DNA from: Thiomicrospira aerophila AL3
Lineage (GTDB): Bacteria > Pseudomonadota > Gammaproteobacteria > Thiomicrospirales > Thiomicrospiraceae
Direction: 5' to 3'
NCBI RefSeq assembly: GCF_000227665.2
Contig: NZ_CP007030.1
Span: forward strand, 930,001 to 994,000
Length of the DNA: 64,000 nucleotides
Shown here: positions 37,212 through 45,923 of the stretch, in pieces
Numbering within the stretch: position 1 is the first letter of the stretch
Layout of the letters: each line of letters opens with the position of its first letter
Position numbers and translations under genes: made by a program
The notes under the pieces: generated by a model
What the model saw: only the letters and a program-made list of their open reading frames with translations
Databases searched by the model: none
Told to the model about the DNA's origin: nothing

Positions 37212-38333
37212 TTATACCTTGCTTTTTACAAACTTGACTAGATTCGTGCTCAATTCTCCAAGTTTTTCCAACTGTTGTTGCCAGTTTTTAGCCTGTTGTT
37301 GCCATGCTGACCAGTGTTGAATCAGCATCAACCAGGCCTGCTGATCCAATTTTTGCCGGTTCCATGCTTGTTGCCAGTGGCTGATGGTATGGGCTAGCTC
37401 ATGCGGAATCCCTGCTTGATAAGCATTATTAAATGCCTGGAGCTTATCCCAGTGTGCGCCATCATCGGTTGGATAAATATGCCAAATAAAGGGTTTGGCA
37501 GCCCATTGTGCGCGCACAAAGGATTCTTCACCGCGCACAAAATTGAGGTCGGCTTGCCATAAAAGATGGTCATAATCGGCTTGTGACATAAAAGGTAAGC
37601 GGTAAAGGCTAAGTTGCCCTTGCTGCCAGCAGGCCTGCTTAGCAAGGCTGAGTTGAATAGCGGCGCTGAGTCCACCCAGGGTACGGCCTTCGGGAATAAG
37701 TAAACTGACCGATTGATACCCTACAGGTAAAGGTATTTCTTTTTCAATTAATAGATTAACTAAATCTTGTAGTGCTTTGTTTTCATAAGAAAAAACTGAT
37801 ATTTTAAAGTTATTGTCGGCACGTTTTAATCTGTCAGTGTTTTGAGCAAGCCGTTGCGCATAATCGGCTTCACGCATTAAGCCGCCGGTTCCGGGTAACA
37901 TGCCAGGAAAGAAAAAAGTTTTATCCAGACCGCAGGCCTGCTTAGAGGGGCGTAAGTGAAAATCGACGGCCCAGGGTTCTGCCGTCAGGTACTCTAAATT
38001 GATCCAAATCGGGCGCTGGGTTGCGGGTAACGCCCGCATGGCATCGAGATAGGGACTTGGTAACTCGCAACCAAAGGTTTCAATCACCACCTCGGCGGGT
38101 TGCGTTTGCTCAAAATCCTTTTGCCAGTGCCTGACTTCAATACCTTGACAGTGTTGTTGCGACACATCGGGCTGATAAAGTGGCTCCATGGCAGCAAGTG
38201 CTTGAGGTTGGTCGAGCCACAAGCGCACCTGTTGCTGGTGGTCATGGTGCAACAGTTTGGCAAGACGCCAGCTGACGCCAATATCGCCATAATTATCGAT
38301 GACGCGACAAAATATATCCCAGTATTTATGCAT
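37212..38333 (-). CDS. earP: EF-P arginine 32 rhamnosyltransferase
   Basis: 373 aa, former DUF2331. The N-terminus WDIFCRVIDNYGDIGVSWRLAK contains the catalytic aspartate region, WINLEYLTAEPW and KTFFFPGMLPGTGG are family motifs, and SFVRAQWAAKPFIWHIYP near the C-terminus binds the nucleotide sugar. It transfers rhamnose from dTDP-L-rhamnose to EF-P Arg32. It is 42 bp upstream of efp on the same strand. Three CAGGCCTGCT motifs (37333, 37630, 37933) are in the gene, read on its coding strand as AGCAGGCCTG and encoding QAW or QAC. Confidence 0.95.
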   Translation of the reverse strand: MHKYWDIFCRVIDNYGDIGVSWRLAKLLHHDHQQQVRLWLDQPQALAAMEPLYQPDVSQQHCQGIEVRHWQKDFEQTQPAEVVIETFGCELPSPYLDAMRALPATQRPIWINLEYLTAEPWAVDFHLRPSKQACGLDKTFFFPGMLPGTGGLMREADYAQRLAQNTDRLKRADNNFKISVFSYENKALQDLVNLLIEKEIPLPVGYQSVSLLIPEGRTLGGLSAAIQLSLAKQACWQQGQLSLYRLPFMSQADYDHLLWQADLNFVRGEESFVRAQWAAKPFIWHIYPTDDGAHWDKLQAFNNAYQAGIPHELAHTISHWQQAWNRQKLDQQAWLMLIQHWSAWQQQAKNWQQQLEKLGELSTNLVKFVKSKV

Positions 38334-38530
38334 GATTGGTTTGGGTAGCTACTAATAATAAATTGCTTGTTATTGTAACGATTTTTACAGTGCATGCTGC
38401 TACTGGCTTTATTAAGTTAATTTTGCGCAAGCGGCATTAATCTAATGGGTCTTTATTTGAAAAGTGTTACAATGTCATAAAGTTAAGCGTAACGTAATTC
38501 AAAAAAGGCTATTAGAAAATAGGAGGCAGG

Positions 38531-39874
38531 ATGGCGGTGTTTGCATTGGTGGATGCTAATAGTTTTTATGCGTCCTGTGAAATTTCATTTCGGCCAGACC
38601 TCGCAAAGCGTCCAGTGGTGGTGCTATCGAATAATGATGGCTGTATTGTCGCAGCCAATCATATTGCGAAGGACTTGGTTAAGCACCATGCCCGTGATTA
38701 TGGGCAAGGAGGCTATGCCGCGGCCAAGCCGACCAGCATGATGTTTCAACCCTATTTTAAAGTCGCTGATGTATTAACCCGTTACAACACAGCCGTGTTT
38801 AGTTCTAATTATGAACTCTATGGCGATATGAGTGCGCGTATGCACCGTATGCTAGGTGAATATGCCGCGGGACAAGAAATCTATTCAATTGATGAATCCT
38901 TTTTAGATCTGTCGGGCATGACGGCGTGGAATTTAACTGATTATGCCCAACTGATGCGCAGCAAAATTAAACAGGGGTTAGGTTTACCGGTCGCAGTCGG
39001 CATAGGCGGATCCAAAACCCTGGCTAAACTGGCTAATCATTTGGCTAAAAAGCAGGTACAGTTTGACGGTGTGTTGGATTTGACTGCGCTGAGTCTTCCC
39101 ACTCAAACTGCGTTATTGCGTCAAGTACCCATAGAGGATGTCTGGGGCGTGGGCCGACGCATGGCGCCCAAGTTACAAGCCTTAAATATTCATACTGCCT
39201 ATGATTTACAGCAGGCCAACCCCAAGCAATTACGCCGTCACTTTTCGGTAGTAATGGAACGATTAATTGCTGAGCTAAACGGCGAAAGTTGCTTAAGCCT
39301 TGAAGCGGTGGCACCGGCCAAGCAACAGATTATTCGTTCGCGCTCATTTGGTCAGCCAATAGTAGCGTTTGACTGGTTAGCGCAAGCGGTGGCGAGTTAT
39401 ACCGCACGGGCCGCTGAAAAATTGCGCCAGCAAGGCTCGGTTTGCCAACATATTCATGTTCACCTGCGTACCAATCCTTATGATAGCAAACAGCCTTATT
39501 ATGCTAATTCGCATGGTATGGGATTGGTCTATCCCACCGATAATAGCCAATTGTTGATTAAACTGGCCAAGCGTTTACTCAAGCGCGTTTGGCAACCAGG
39601 TCTGGCCTATCACAAAGCAGCGGTAACCTTATCGGCTATTAGTGATAAAGGGCCATTACAGCTAGATGTATTTGCCCCAGAACCTAAATTCTCAGCTAAT
39701 CCAAAATCAGACGCACTGATGACGACCCTCGATGCCATTAATCAAAAAATGGGTCGTGGCAGTATTCAATTTGCCGCCGAAGGCTTGGCGGATAAGGCGC
39801 AGTGGGCGATGCGTCGCGCCCATTGTTCACCGCGTTATACCACGCGTATTGATGAAGTCTTGGTGGTGAGTTAA
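38531..39874 (+). CDS. umuC: DNA polymerase V catalytic subunit UmuC (Y family)
   Basis: 447 aa. FALVDANSFYASCE has the first catalytic aspartate, YSIDESFLDLSG the second Asp-Glu pair, and GLPVAVGIGGSKTLAKLANHLAK is the Y-family thumb motif. The helix-hairpin-helix VWGVGRRMAPKLQALNI and the UmuC-specific C-terminal domain follow. GGAGG precedes the ATG. There is no umuD before it; instead umuD comes third, after a nuclease fusion. No CTG-N10-CAG LexA box was seen in the 197 bp upstream, so SOS control may use another sequence or lie further away. Confidence 0.95.
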   Translation: MAVFALVDANSFYASCEISFRPDLAKRPVVVLSNNDGCIVAANHIAKDLVKHHARDYGQGGYAAAKPTSMMFQPYFKVADVLTRYNTAVFSSNYELYGDMSARMHRMLGEYAAGQEIYSIDESFLDLSGMTAWNLTDYAQLMRSKIKQGLGLPVAVGIGGSKTLAKLANHLAKKQVQFDGVLDLTALSLPTQTALLRQVPIEDVWGVGRRMAPKLQALNIHTAYDLQQANPKQLRRHFSVVMERLIAELNGESCLSLEAVAPAKQQIIRSRSFGQPIVAFDWLAQAVASYTARAAEKLRQQGSVCQHIHVHLRTNPYDSKQPYYANSHGMGLVYPTDNSQLLIKLAKRLLKRVWQPGLAYHKAAVTLSAISDKGPLQLDVFAPEPKFSANPKSDALMTTLDAINQKMGRGSIQFAAEGLADKAQWAMRRAHCSPRYTTRIDEVLVVS

Positions 39875-41347
39875 ATGACGCAAACCTGGACTTGGTGGGC
39901 AGCTAAACCGGCTACATTTACGCTCAATGATTGGGTGCTGGTTGATATAGAAACCACAGGCGGCAAACCGGGGCGTGATGAGATTATTGAAATTGCGGTG
40001 CAGCGCTTTCACGAAGGCGAATGGGTGCAATCTTGGCAACAACTTATTCGCCCCCAGCGCACGATTCCGCCTTGGATTACCCGTTTAACCGGGATTACTA
40101 ATGCCATGGTCGCGGATGCGCCGCGTTTTGATGAGATCGCTGATGAATTAGCGGCCTTGTTAGCCGATAAAGTGTTTGTTGCACACAATGCCCGTTTTGA
40201 CTATGGCTTTATTAAACATCAGTTTAAGCAACTCGGCTTAAACTGGCGAGCGACGACGCTGTGTACCGTTAAATTATCTAAACAGCTCTTCCCGCAGTAC
40301 CCGCGGCATGGCCTAGATCATTTGGTGGCGCGCTATGACTTACCCCAAGTAGATCGTCACCGAGCCATGGGCGATGTGGAGCTGATGGTCGCATTTTTGG
40401 CAAAACTGAGTGATGAGGTTGCACCAGAACAGCTATGGTCTATGCTGGCGCAACTGCTAGTACAGCCAAGTCTGCCAGCGCATTTAGATCCACATGCGTT
40501 GGATGAGTGTGAAGATGTGCCCGGCGTCTATCGTTTTTATGGCGAATGCGGACGGCTGCTCTATGTTGGGAAATCGGTACAGCTACGCACGCGCATTTTA
40601 AGCCATTTTAATCCAGATCAACGCACGGCTAAAAATCTTAAAATGCTTAGCGAAATTCACCATCTTGATTGGACAGAGTGTGAAGGGGATTTAACCGCGC
40701 AACTGCTTGAATCTAATAAAATCAAAGAGTTATCGCCTAAATATAATGTTAAGTTACGCAAACAAACACGCTTGTGGCGTTGGGTAAAGTCGCTGGATAA
40801 GCAGGGTTACGCACAGTTGAAGTTAGTGGCCAGTGATGCGTTAACCGTTGAGGATTTACGGGATAGCTATGGTTTGTTTCGCTCACAAAAACAAGCTGAA
40901 GAAGCCATGCGTAATAAGGTTAAGGAAGCAAATTTGTGTCAGCGCTTAACCGGTTTAGAAAGAAAATCGCACGGCGCTTGCTTTGCCTATCAACTCAAAC
41001 AATGCCGTGGTCCTTGCGTGCAAGAAGAGTTACCGAACCAGTACAATTTGCGCCAAGATATTGCACTGCTGAGTTGGCAGCAGCAGGCCTGGCCGTGGTC
41101 AGGACCGGTGTTAGTGCGTGAAACAGCCGAAAGCGAGCGTGGGTTAGTGATTTATCAATGGCAAGTGGTGGCGGAAGTGGATGATGAGAGTGAATTAGCG
41201 GCGTGTTTAGCTAGCAGGCCTGCTAAGGGCCAAGCTCTAGACTTGGATAGCTATCGTATTTTATGTAAATTTTTACTTAAACCGCCTAAAGGCATGATAA
41301 TTCAGCCTTTAAAGTGGCTGGCAGCGCGAGAGGTGTGTGATGAATAA
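39875..41347 (+). CDS. DEDDh exonuclease/GIY-YIG nuclease fusion (Cho-like)
   Basis: 490 aa. Residues about 18-185 are a DnaQ-type exonuclease (VLVDIETTGGKPGRDEIIEI; VFVAHNARFDYGFI; HRAMGDVELM), a full DEDDh set. Residues about 210-290 are a GIY-YIG domain (VPGVYRFYGECGRLLYVGKS; LRTRILSHF; LLESNKIKEL) as in the UvrC N-terminus and Cho. The rest resembles the Cho/UvrC tail with a Cys cluster (ACFAYQLKQCRGPC). Such fusions occur in several bacteria, including mycobacteria; here it starts on the umuC stop (0 bp gap) and overlaps umuD, pointing to a job with translesion synthesis. Confidence 0.9.
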   Translation: MTQTWTWWAAKPATFTLNDWVLVDIETTGGKPGRDEIIEIAVQRFHEGEWVQSWQQLIRPQRTIPPWITRLTGITNAMVADAPRFDEIADELAALLADKVFVAHNARFDYGFIKHQFKQLGLNWRATTLCTVKLSKQLFPQYPRHGLDHLVARYDLPQVDRHRAMGDVELMVAFLAKLSDEVAPEQLWSMLAQLLVQPSLPAHLDPHALDECEDVPGVYRFYGECGRLLYVGKSVQLRTRILSHFNPDQRTAKNLKMLSEIHHLDWTECEGDLTAQLLESNKIKELSPKYNVKLRKQTRLWRWVKSLDKQGYAQLKLVASDALTVEDLRDSYGLFRSQKQAEEAMRNKVKEANLCQRLTGLERKSHGACFAYQLKQCRGPCVQEELPNQYNLRQDIALLSWQQQAWPWSGPVLVRETAESERGLVIYQWQVVAEVDDESELAACLASRPAKGQALDLDSYRILCKFLLKPPKGMIIQPLKWLAAREVCDE

Positions 41348-41930
41348 GTCAGTGAAATCAGGACATGGTGGTAAGCGAGCAGGGGCTGGGCGCAAAGCAG
41401 GCAGTGGGCCTTTTGGTGAAGCGACCAAAGTAATGCGTGTGCCCGCATCCAAAGTCACTTTAATTAAAAGTTGGTTACATAGTTTGTATGACCCTTCTGC
41501 AGCATCGATTTCTGACTGGCAGCTTGTTGACCCGTCCAGTAAGATTGCACTGCCGGTATTTAGTCATAAAGTGATTGCCGGTTTTCCATCACCTGCTGAT
41601 GATAACCTGGAAGAGACGATTGATCTGAATGAAGCTTTTGTGCCCAGTGTCAATACCAGTTTTGTGGTGCGAGTGCAGGGCGATTCGATGCTAGAAGCAG
41701 GGATTTTACCGGGTGACCAATTGGTTATAGATCGCAGTATTGAGCCGGTATCAGGGAAAATTGTTGTGGCGTCGGTAGATGGCGATTTAACGCTGAAACG
41801 CCTTATTAAACAAAAAGATAAGCTATGGCTTTATCCAGAGAATAGCCAATACCAACCTATTGCAGTACATGAAAACACAGAATTGGTTATTTGGGGTGTG
41901 GTGGTGTCTGTGCTGCGGAAGCTTGATTGA
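41340..41930 (+). CDS. umuD: UmuD-like S24 self-cleaving protein with extended N-terminus
   Basis: 196 aa from the ATG at 41340 (GAGAGG upstream); E. coli UmuD has 139. The core is intact: predicted cleavage at A80-G81 (VIAGFPSP), nucleophile S116 (GDSM) and K153 (LTLKRL). The spacings, 36 and 37 residues, equal those of E. coli (C24/S60/K97). The extra 57 or so residues begin with a basic GGKRAGAGRKAG stretch, possibly DNA-binding. It overlaps the nuclease gene by 8 bp. RecA-stimulated cleavage would activate UmuC. Confidence 0.92.
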   Translation: MNKSVKSGHGGKRAGAGRKAGSGPFGEATKVMRVPASKVTLIKSWLHSLYDPSAASISDWQLVDPSSKIALPVFSHKVIAGFPSPADDNLEETIDLNEAFVPSVNTSFVVRVQGDSMLEAGILPGDQLVIDRSIEPVSGKIVVASVDGDLTLKRLIKQKDKLWLYPENSQYQPIAVHENTELVIWGVVVSVLRKLD

Positions 41931-42177
41931 CCTGGTGAGCGAAAACTAATACCTGTGCCACAGCTTGAAATAAAGGTTTTGGAATGCGTGCTTCTAACGG
42001 CAGTTGTGCAAGCACCGCAGTGAGTTCGGGGTCTTGGTAAAGCGGGATGTTATGTTCTTGAGCGCGTTTGATGATGGTTTCGGCTACAGAGCCTTTGCCT
42101 GCAGCGGTCACTCGTGGCAAATCCCCTTGATCATATTGCAGTGCAACGGCTTGAGCAAGGGGTTTGGATTGGGACAT
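41887..42177 (-). CDS. FlhB C-terminal-domain-like protein
   Basis: 96 aa. LAQAVALQYDQGDLPRVTAAGKGSVAETIIKRAQEHNIPLYQDPELTAVLAQL is the cytoplasmic domain of the FlhB/YscU export switch without the membrane part and without the NPTH cleavage site. Such short FlhB-like proteins accompany flagellar or chemotaxis genes. It lies 4 bp after the STAS gene, and its 3' end overlaps umuD by 44 bp in the opposite direction. Confidence 0.82.
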   Translation of the reverse strand: MSQSKPLAQAVALQYDQGDLPRVTAAGKGSVAETIIKRAQEHNIPLYQDPELTAVLAQLPLEARIPKPLFQAVAQVLVFAHQVNQASAAQTPPHPK

Positions 42178-42181
42178 GAGT

Positions 42182-42454
42182 TTAAAGTTGTAAGGCGTCA
42201 GTTAAACCAAGATTTTCAGCACTTTTGATTAAAGGCTCTGCAGGGTCTTGCCAGCTAAAATTAAACCCTTCACGTTGTATTTTCGTGATAAGTGCGAGTA
42301 ATAACTGCAATCCAGCCGTATCAATATTAATAATATTATCTGCGACCAATGTAATATTAGGTTCGCAGTCTACAAGCAAGTCCGTTATGCGAGCATATTC
42401 CGATTGTACAGACTGGATGGTGAGTGTTTCGGGTAAACTTATCACACTACTCAT
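42182..42454 (-). CDS. STAS-domain protein
   Basis: 90 aa from the ATG at 42454, with AAGGA upstream; an upstream TTG would add two residues. NIINIDTAGLQLLLALITKIQREG is the STAS signature, with the Asp-Thr-Ala-Gly loop holding the potential phospho-acceptor threonine. It is 20 bp after a CheY-type gene. CheY-STAS pairs usually begin a chemotaxis operon with cheA; none is present here. Confidence 0.85.
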   Translation of the reverse strand: MSSVISLPETLTIQSVQSEYARITDLLVDCEPNITLVADNIINIDTAGLQLLLALITKIQREGFNFSWQDPAEPLIKSAENLGLTDALQL

Positions 42455-42474
42455 GACCAATATCCTTTTGGTTA

Positions 42475-42834
42475 TTAAATAACTCGACTAATTACGGAGA
42501 GTAGTTTTTCTGGGCTGAAAGGTTTAACAATCCAACCTGTTGCACCCGCATCTTTACCCTTAACTTTCATGTCACCCGAAGACTCCGTAGTTAGACACAA
42601 AATTGGCGTAAACTTGTAGTTAGGCAAAGCTCTTAATGCTGTGATTAGCTCAATGCCATTCATGTTGGGCATATTGATATCAGTTACCACTACATCAAAT
42701 TGCTCTTGCTTAGCAATGTTTAATGCAGCTGCACCATCTTCGGCTTCAACAACTTGGTGACCAGCAGAGGTAAGTGACATAGTTACCATTTGGCGCATAG
42801 ACTTAGAATCATCAACAGCTAAAATTTTCGGCAT
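42475..42834 (-). CDS. CheY-like response regulator
   Basis: 119 aa receiver domain alone. Acid pair in LAVDDSKSMRQMV, phospho-acceptor Asp in VVVTDINMPNMNG, Thr in LCLTTESS and Lys in WIVKPFSPEKL are all present. It resembles CheY variants of large gammaproteobacterial che clusters. Upstream is an A/T-rich 90-bp promoter region. The partner kinase is not in the window. Confidence 0.9.
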   Translation of the reverse strand: MPKILAVDDSKSMRQMVTMSLTSAGHQVVEAEDGAAALNIAKQEQFDVVVTDINMPNMNGIELITALRALPNYKFTPILCLTTESSGDMKVKGKDAGATGWIVKPFSPEKLLSVISRVI

Positions 42835-42926
42835 ATTTTTAACTCGCTTTAATTAATTTTTTCGATTTAAGGAATTCTACGCTGATTTTTAAAAAGAGTA
42901 AACAATCTTTACGTAACGTTAATATG

Positions 42927-44342
42927 TCATAACACTTCAGATGCAAATTCAGCCAACCTTGAACGTTCACCTTGCTTCAAGGTCATGTGAGCGCCATGTG
43001 CCCAATCCTTAAACCGATCAACAACATAGGTTAAACCAGAGGTGGTTTCCGTTAAATAAGGTGTATCGATTTGACCTATGTTGCCCAGACAAATAATCTT
43101 CGTTCCAGCCCCAGCGCGTGTAATCAATGTTTTCATTTGTTTCGGAGTAATATTTTGTGCTTCATCAATAATGATGTATTTTTTCATGAAGGTTCGCCCA
43201 CGCATGAAGTTCAATGATTTGATTTTGATGCGTTTATTTAAAAGCTCACTGGTGCTTTGTTTTTCCCAGTCGGTATGTTGGCCGTCACTAGCGGTAAGCA
43301 CTTCTAGGTTATCCATCAATGCGCCCATCCATGGCGTCATTTTTTCTTCTTCGGTTCCGGGTAAGAAACCTATGTCTTCACCAATCGGAATGGTGGCGCG
43401 TGTCATGATGATTTCATTGTAAATGCCACTATCTAAAGTTTGTTCTAATCCGCAGGCAAGGGCTAGCAGCGTTTTGCCTGTCCCGGCAGGACCGAGTAAC
43501 GAGACAAAGTCGATATCAGGATCCATTAAAAAATTCATCGCCATGTTCTGTTCGGTATTACGCGCATTAATACCCCATACAGCATGCGTCTTAGATGAAT
43601 AATCAGTTAGGGTTTCTAGCGTGGCAAGTTCCCCATCAATCTTGCGGATGATAGCACTAAACCCTGAGTCATTTGGGCTAATTAAGCATTGATTCGGATA
43701 CCAATGGCTATTTGGCGCCATTTTTAATTCATAGTAACTACGACCCTCACTTTGCCAAGCCTTCATATGTTCACTGTGCTGTTCAAAGAAGTTTTCGGCT
43801 AACACTTCATACCCCGTGTAGAGCAGGTCGGCATCTTCAAGCACACGATCGTTGTAGTAATCTTCTGAATGCAAGCCCACAGCGGAGGCTTTGATACGCA
43901 TGTTGATGTCTTTTGTCACCAGTGTCACATTGCGCTCTGGAAACTCAGCTTGCAGCGCTAGACCTACTTTGAGAATTTGGTTGTCCGCTTTATGGCTTGG
44001 AATAGCTACAGGAAGGTCGGCATCAAGCGGCGCTGTTTCAAAAAATAATTTACCTAAATGACTGACATCTGCCTTGCGCTTGGTAGGGTGAATGTTTTCT
44101 AATTCCAGGCCGGCTTTAAGCATTTCAAAGCTAGAACCGTTAATAATTTGATCAAGTAACCGGTTGGTTTCCCTCACGTTTCGAGCAACTTCTGACATGC
44201 CTTTTTTGGCAGAGTCTAACTCTTCTAGTACGGTCATCGGGATGAAAAGATCATGCTCGTCAAAGTTAAACAGTGCCATCGGGTCGTGCATAAGCACATT
44301 CGTATCGAGGATGAAAAGTCTAGGCTGATTAGTTAGAGTCAT
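42927..44342 (-). CDS. PIN domain-PhoH ATPase
   Basis: 471 aa. The N-terminal PIN ribonuclease-like domain (LFILDTNVLMHDP; VLEELDSAKKG; VTKDINMRIKA) is joined to a PhoH ATPase with Walker A GPAGTGKT and the Walker B segment YIIIDEAQNITPKQMKTLITRAG. This is the YlaK/PhoH2 class, proposed to be RNA helicase-nucleases. It is 18 bp downstream of the Bcp gene on the same strand. Confidence 0.93.
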   Translation of the reverse strand: MTLTNQPRLFILDTNVLMHDPMALFNFDEHDLFIPMTVLEELDSAKKGMSEVARNVRETNRLLDQIINGSSFEMLKAGLELENIHPTKRKADVSHLGKLFFETAPLDADLPVAIPSHKADNQILKVGLALQAEFPERNVTLVTKDINMRIKASAVGLHSEDYYNDRVLEDADLLYTGYEVLAENFFEQHSEHMKAWQSEGRSYYELKMAPNSHWYPNQCLISPNDSGFSAIIRKIDGELATLETLTDYSSKTHAVWGINARNTEQNMAMNFLMDPDIDFVSLLGPAGTGKTLLALACGLEQTLDSGIYNEIIMTRATIPIGEDIGFLPGTEEEKMTPWMGALMDNLEVLTASDGQHTDWEKQSTSELLNKRIKIKSLNFMRGRTFMKKYIIIDEAQNITPKQMKTLITRAGAGTKIICLGNIGQIDTPYLTETTSGLTYVVDRFKDWAHGAHMTLKQGERSRLAEFASEVL

Positions 44343-44360
44343 TTAGCGTGTTCTCCGAAA

Positions 44361-44837
44361 TTAAATGCGCTTAAGAAGAGTGAGTACGTCTTGGGCGTGC
44401 TGGGGTACCCGTACTTTTCGCCAGGATGCAACTACCTGTCCAGTTTCGTTTAATAAAAAGGTTGAGCGCTCAATGCCCATGTATTCTTTACCAAAATTCT
44501 TTTTGAGTTTGATTACATTAAACGCTTGACACAATACCTCATCTGGGTCACTGATTAACTCAAATGGAAAGGCATACTTTTCTTTAAAATTTTGATGCTG
44601 CTTTAGGCTGTCCTTAGAGACACCAAAAATTTGGCAGTTAAGTTGTTGGAATTCGTTGTATAAGTCACGAAAATCCTGTCCCTGTTGCGAACAACCTGGT
44701 GTGTTGTCTTTCGGATAGAAATACAGGATGGCATATTGCCCCAATAGTGTTTGGTCAGTAATCTGTTGGTCCGGAGTAGCTGGAAGGTTAAAGGCAGGAA
44801 GGCGTAGCTGTTGATCGGTCATGGCCGCAAAATCCAT
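44361..44837 (-). CDS. bcp: Peroxiredoxin, Bcp/PrxQ family
   Basis: 158 aa. The peroxidatic cysteine is C49 (NTPGCSQQG). The resolving cysteine five residues later in E. coli Bcp is Gln here; C68 or C103 could serve instead, or it may act as a 1-Cys enzyme. It reduces peroxides with thioredoxin. ATG 44837 is used; ATG 44822 is an alternative. It is divergent from dapA across about 200 bp containing no gene. Confidence 0.9.
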   Translation of the reverse strand: MDFAAMTDQQLRLPAFNLPATPDQQITDQTLLGQYAILYFYPKDNTPGCSQQGQDFRDLYNEFQQLNCQIFGVSKDSLKQHQNFKEKYAFPFELISDPDEVLCQAFNVIKLKKNFGKEYMGIERSTFLLNETGQVVASWRKVRVPQHAQDVLTLLKRI

Positions 44838-45041
44838 AGTGGTGAATTCCTTTCAGGTTGGATTAAACATCATGCTCTTAGTATGGCGTTAAACCGGCTT
44901 AGTCGCAACCATTGCGCTAATCATTTGTTATAAAGCCGATTGGCGGTTGAACTAATTACCCCTTAGCGTTAATATTACGCCTTTGAAGCGGCGTTTTTTA
45001 CGTCGATACTCGATGAATTATTTTGGTGTTTGGAGTTAGCC

Positions 45042-45923
45042 TTGGCATTGACTGGCAGCATGGTGGCATTGGTCACCCCGATGAATGAAAACGAAACAGT
45101 GGATTACTCGGCTTTAGCCAGTTTAATCGAATGGCATATTGCTGCCGGCACTCAAGCCATTGTAGCGGTGGGTACCACCGGTGAGTCTGCAACACTTGAT
45201 ATGACTGAACATTGTGCAGTCATTAGATTTGTTGTTGAAAAGGTGGCTGGACGGATTACGGTTATTGCCGGTACCGGTGCTAATTCAACGACTGAAGCAA
45301 TTGAACTAACGCAATGCGCAAAAGCGGCTGGGGCAGATGCCTGTTTACTTGTCACACCTTATTACAACAAACCGACCCAAGAAGGCTTGTTTCTTCATCA
45401 CAAGAAGATTGCTGAAGCGGTTGATATTCCACAGATTCTTTATAATGTCCCTGGGCGGACCGCTTGTGATATGCAGCCAGAAACAATTGGACGCCTTGCT
45501 ACTATCCCCAACATTATTGGCGTTAAAGAAGCGACCGGTGATTTGTCACGCGTTGCCAAAATTCAAGCTTTAGTGCCAGCCGATTTCTACCTATATAGTG
45601 GCGATGATGCAACTGCAGTTGATTTTATTTTACTTGGTGGGCATGGTGGGATATCAGTCACAGCCAATGTTGTGCCTGAGCAAGTTGCTCGTGCTTATCA
45701 GGCGGCCTTAGCTGGCGATGCAACATTAGCACATCAAATTGACCAACCACTTGCCTTATTGCATCAACGACTGTTTGTTGAAGCCAATCCGATTCCGGTA
45801 AAATGGGCGCTGGCAAAAATGAACAAGATTAGCCCCGCAATTAGATTACCCTTAACGCCTTTATCTGAGCCTTTTCATGGTTTAGTGTCTGAGGCTATGA
45901 ACCAAGCAGGAGTAGGTATTTGA
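45042..45923 (+). CDS. dapA: 4-hydroxy-tetrahydrodipicolinate synthase
   Basis: 293 aa from a TTG start, placed because GGAG lies 6 nt upstream and MALTGSMVALVTPM matches the family start. A TTG at 45030 gives four more residues. GTTGESATL, PYYNKPTQEGL, YNVPGRTACD (catalytic Tyr) and GVKEATGD (Schiff-base Lys) are intact. First step of lysine and diaminopimelate synthesis. bamC overlaps its stop, as in E. coli dapA-bamC. Confidence 0.96.
   Translation: MALTGSMVALVTPMNENETVDYSALASLIEWHIAAGTQAIVAVGTTGESATLDMTEHCAVIRFVVEKVAGRITVIAGTGANSTTEAIELTQCAKAAGADACLLVTPYYNKPTQEGLFLHHKKIAEAVDIPQILYNVPGRTACDMQPETIGRLATIPNIIGVKEATGDLSRVAKIQALVPADFYLYSGDDATAVDFILLGGHGGISVTANVVPEQVARAYQAALAGDATLAHQIDQPLALLHQRLFVEANPIPVKWALAKMNKISPAIRLPLTPLSEPFHGLVSEAMNQAGVGI

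Noticed and set aside
38334-38530. LexA box upstream of umuC
   Set aside because: No CTG-N10-CAG was found; the closest, TTG-N12-CAG near 38378, has the wrong spacing. A lineage-specific LexA site cannot be excluded.
45030-45041. Longer dapA starting at TTG 45030
   Set aside because: The Shine-Dalgarno GGAG lies inside that extension at the right distance for TTG 45042, which also gives the family-typical N-terminus.
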